DNA of 64,000 nt from an uncultured Opitutia bacterium. GTDB taxonomy: Bacteria > Verrucomicrobiota > Verrucomicrobiia > Opitutales > Opitutaceae. A model generated the notes under the pieces. The model was not told the DNA's origin. It did not search any database and saw only the letters and a list, made by a program, of their open reading frames with translations. Position 1 is the stretch's first letter; every line of letters starts with the position of its first letter. This document shows positions 62,501 to 64,000 of the stretch, one piece after another. The translations under genes and the position numbers were made by a program. The stretch covers positions 124,001 to 188,000 of the forward strand of contig CAIONS010000068.1 in assembly GCA_903859715.1 (NCBI GenBank), written 5' to 3'.

Positions 62501-62851
62501 ATGCCGTTTAAGCTCGCGATGAAAGCGCCGCGTCCCCTGTCCGATGAGGCCCTCGCGTTGATTGCGCGCCGGTTTGCCGTGCTGGCGGAGCCGACGCGGC
62601 TGCGGCTGCTGCATGCGCTGTTTGCCGGCGAGAAAAGCGTGAACGAACTCGTCGAGCTGACGGGCGGCACGCAGGCCAATGTCTCGCGCCATCTGCAGAC
62701 TCTCGCGCATGCGCACATGCTGGGGCGGAGGAAGGAAGGCTTGCAGGTGTTTTACGCCATTGCCGACCCGTCGATCTTCAAACTTTGCGAGCTCGTGTGC
62801 GGCAGCCTTGAGAAGTCGCTGAACAAGCAGGCAGAAGTGTTCGCGCAATAG
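62501..62851 (+). CDS. ArsR/SmtB family repressor with a C-terminal CxxxC pair
   Basis: 116 residues. A winged helix with RRFAVLAEPTRLRLLHALFA, and recognition helix TQANVSRHLQTLAHAHML. The C-terminal helix has FKLCELVCGSLEK, two Cys four apart. There is no arsenic-type ELCVCDL motif at the DNA-binding helix. The Cys pair suggests thiol, sulfide or metal sensing, as in BigR/SqrR-like members (inference). It is divergent from the DUF2892-MFP-RND-YeiH operon across a palindromic operator. Confidence 0.9.
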   Translation: MPFKLAMKAPRPLSDEALALIARRFAVLAEPTRLRLLHALFAGEKSVNELVELTGGTQANVSRHLQTLAHAHMLGRRKEGLQVFYAIADPSIFKLCELVCGSLEKSLNKQAEVFAQ

Positions 62852-62931
62852 GCGGCCCGTTGGCCGCGGAGATGGTAGATTGGAGCTGGGAGTTAGCTTC
62901 GAACTCCAATCTTCCAACTTCCAACTCCAAT

Positions 62932-62957
62932 TTGAAAACGACGCGGGACGCGTCGTT
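62932..62957 (-). terminator. Terminator-like hairpin after the class V aminotransferase
   Basis: On the minus strand the stop codon is followed at once by AACGACGCG-TCC-CGCGTCGTT and then TTC. The 9-base stem is perfect, with a short T run. Confidence 0.65.
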
Positions 62958-64000
62958 TCAAATCTCGTAGCCGAGGCCCATGGGCTCCCAGGCGGTGGCG
63001 ACGACGGCGGTCTTGCCGAACTCGTCGAACCACTCGTGCACGCGGCGGCCGATGGCGCCGGTCTCGACGCGGTGGGTGAATTCGTTGGTGGCGGAGCTGT
63101 AGGTGTAGTCGGCCGCCCACTCGCGGTGGTGTGTCGCGAGGGCCGTGATGGCCTCAAGGACGCGCTCGGCTTCCTCATCGGTCATCGTGGGATGCAGCGA
63201 GAAGCGCACCCAGCCGGGCTTCTCGGTCTTGTCGCCGCGGTTGATCTGGTCGGTGATGGACTTCGAGTGCTCGGGCGAGACATGCAGCAGAATGTGGCCG
63301 TAGGTGCCAGCGCAGGAGCAGCCGCCGCGGGTCTGGATGCCGTAACGGTCGTTGAGCAGGCGGACCGCCAGATTGTAATGCAGGTCGTCGATGTAGAACG
63401 AAATGATCCCGAGCCGGTCCCGGTGCTCGCCGGCAAGAATGTGCAGTCCGGGAATTGCCTCCAGCCGGTCCCACACCAGCTCCAACAACTCGTGCTCGCG
63501 CTGCAGGATGTTTTCCACGCCCATCGACTCCTTCAGCCGGATGCAGAGCGCGGTGCGGATGGCCTGCGTGAAACCGGGCGTGCCGCCGTCCTCGCGGGCC
63601 TCGACATCGTCGAAGTACTTGTGCTCGCCCCACGGGTTGGTCCAGTCGACGGTGCCGCCGCCGGGGTTGTCGGGGACGCGGTTGGTATAGAGCTTCTTGT
63701 TGAACACGAGCACGCCAGTCGTGCCGGGGCCGCCGAGGAACTTGTGCGGTGAAAAGAAAATCGCGTCGAGGGACTCGTCAGGCCGGCCGGCCGGGTGCAG
63801 GTCGATCGCGATGTACGGCGCGCTGGCCGCGAAGTCCACGAAGCACAGGCCGCCGGCGCGGTGCATCAGCCCGGCGATCGCGTGATACGGCGTGATGATG
63901 CCGGTGACGTTGGAGCAGCTCGTGACGGCGGCGATCTTCACGGTCCGGCCGCGGTAGAGTTCGAGCAGCTCGGCCAGGTGGGCGAGGTCGACGAGGCCGT
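62958..64000 (-). CDS. Class V PLP-dependent aminotransferase (cysteine-desulfurase-like; 5' end outside window)
   Basis: The visible part is about 347 residues, open to the right edge. The PLP Lys is in FFSPHKFLGGPGTTGVLVFN. The catalytic-type Cys is in TRGGCSCAGTYGHILLHVS. It resembles Csd/SufS-like desulfurases but has extra sequence between Lys and Cys and a C-terminal RRVHEWFDEFG tail, so it may be a subfamily with another reaction. The true N terminus is not in the window, so I cannot place the start. Confidence 0.85.
   Translation of the reverse strand, partial: GLVDLAHLAELLELYRGRTVKIAAVTSCSNVTGIITPYHAIAGLMHRAGGLCFVDFAASAPYIAIDLHPAGRPDESLDAIFFSPHKFLGGPGTTGVLVFNKKLYTNRVPDNPGGGTVDWTNPWGEHKYFDDVEAREDGGTPGFTQAIRTALCIRLKESMGVENILQREHELLELVWDRLEAIPGLHILAGEHRDRLGIISFYIDDLHYNLAVRLLNDRYGIQTRGGCSCAGTYGHILLHVSPEHSKSITDQINRGDKTEKPGWVRFSLHPTMTDEEAERVLEAITALATHHREWAADYTYSSATNEFTHRVETGAIGRRVHEWFDEFGKTAVVATAWEPMGLGYEI

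Overview
The window is high-GC bacterial DNA. I read it as a member of Verrucomicrobiota, most likely Opitutales/Opitutaceae, although nothing here fixes the taxonomy. Grounds for this: a giant delta-60-repeat surface protein; Gram-negative envelope genes (L-Ara4N lipid A modification, LptF/G, RND efflux); a PPi-type phosphofructokinase; glycan-degradation genes (GH2, sialate O-acetylesterase, PhyH and Gfo/Idh/MocA proteins); and many long intergenic inverted repeats. There is one tRNA, no rRNA and no CRISPR array.

Layout. 1-6.8 kb: Gfo/Idh/MocA oxidoreductase (runs off the left edge), class I aldolase, CNNM/CorC-type CBS protein, zinc-ribbon membrane protein, Bcp-type peroxiredoxin, small outer-membrane barrel, and a broken DUF4139-type gene. 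7-13 kb: one 2026-residue exported protein with about 29 delta-60 repeats. 13-24 kb: sialate O-acetylesterase, PhyH dioxygenase, UvrC with a small P-loop kinase, CinA, GH2 beta-mannosidase-like enzyme, PurC, DUF5069, MFS transporter. 24-28.6 kb: accessory stretch with a J-domain-like protein, a conserved hypothetical, tRNA-Glu(UUC), a dead tyrosine integrase, a truncated Shedu/DUF4263-like gene and a TPR gene joined to it by a deletion. 28.6-40.3 kb: membrane glycosyltransferase-like protein, MASE1 protein, CstA, PhyH protein, PPi-PFK, PurB, PpnP, methyltransferase, HolA. 40.4-49 kb: arnT-arnB-arnC-arnA(formyltransferase)-arnA(decarboxylase)-arnD, with convergent LptF/G. 49-57 kb: SRAP/YedK, HAD phosphatase, DUF805-SRPBCC fusion, radical SAM protein, FdhD, TPR protein, rhomboid-like protein, PrmB/HemK methyltransferase. 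57-64 kb: a divergent ArsR regulator facing DUF2892-MFP-RND-YeiH, then a class V aminotransferase running off the right edge.

How genes work together. The arn genes encode almost the whole route from UDP-glucuronate to L-Ara4N-lipid A, with ArnA split into two proteins. The ArsR/DUF2892/MFP/RND/YeiH block looks like one regulated operon, possibly reacting to sulfur or redox stress.

The most unusual signal is the intergenic DNA. At least twenty intergenic gaps carry a long imperfect or perfect inverted repeat. The arms fall into several sequence families, and many arms are themselves built from a short word repeated two or three times. Four of the five junctions inside the arn gene run carry one. 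These elements are annotated individually and discussed in the findings.
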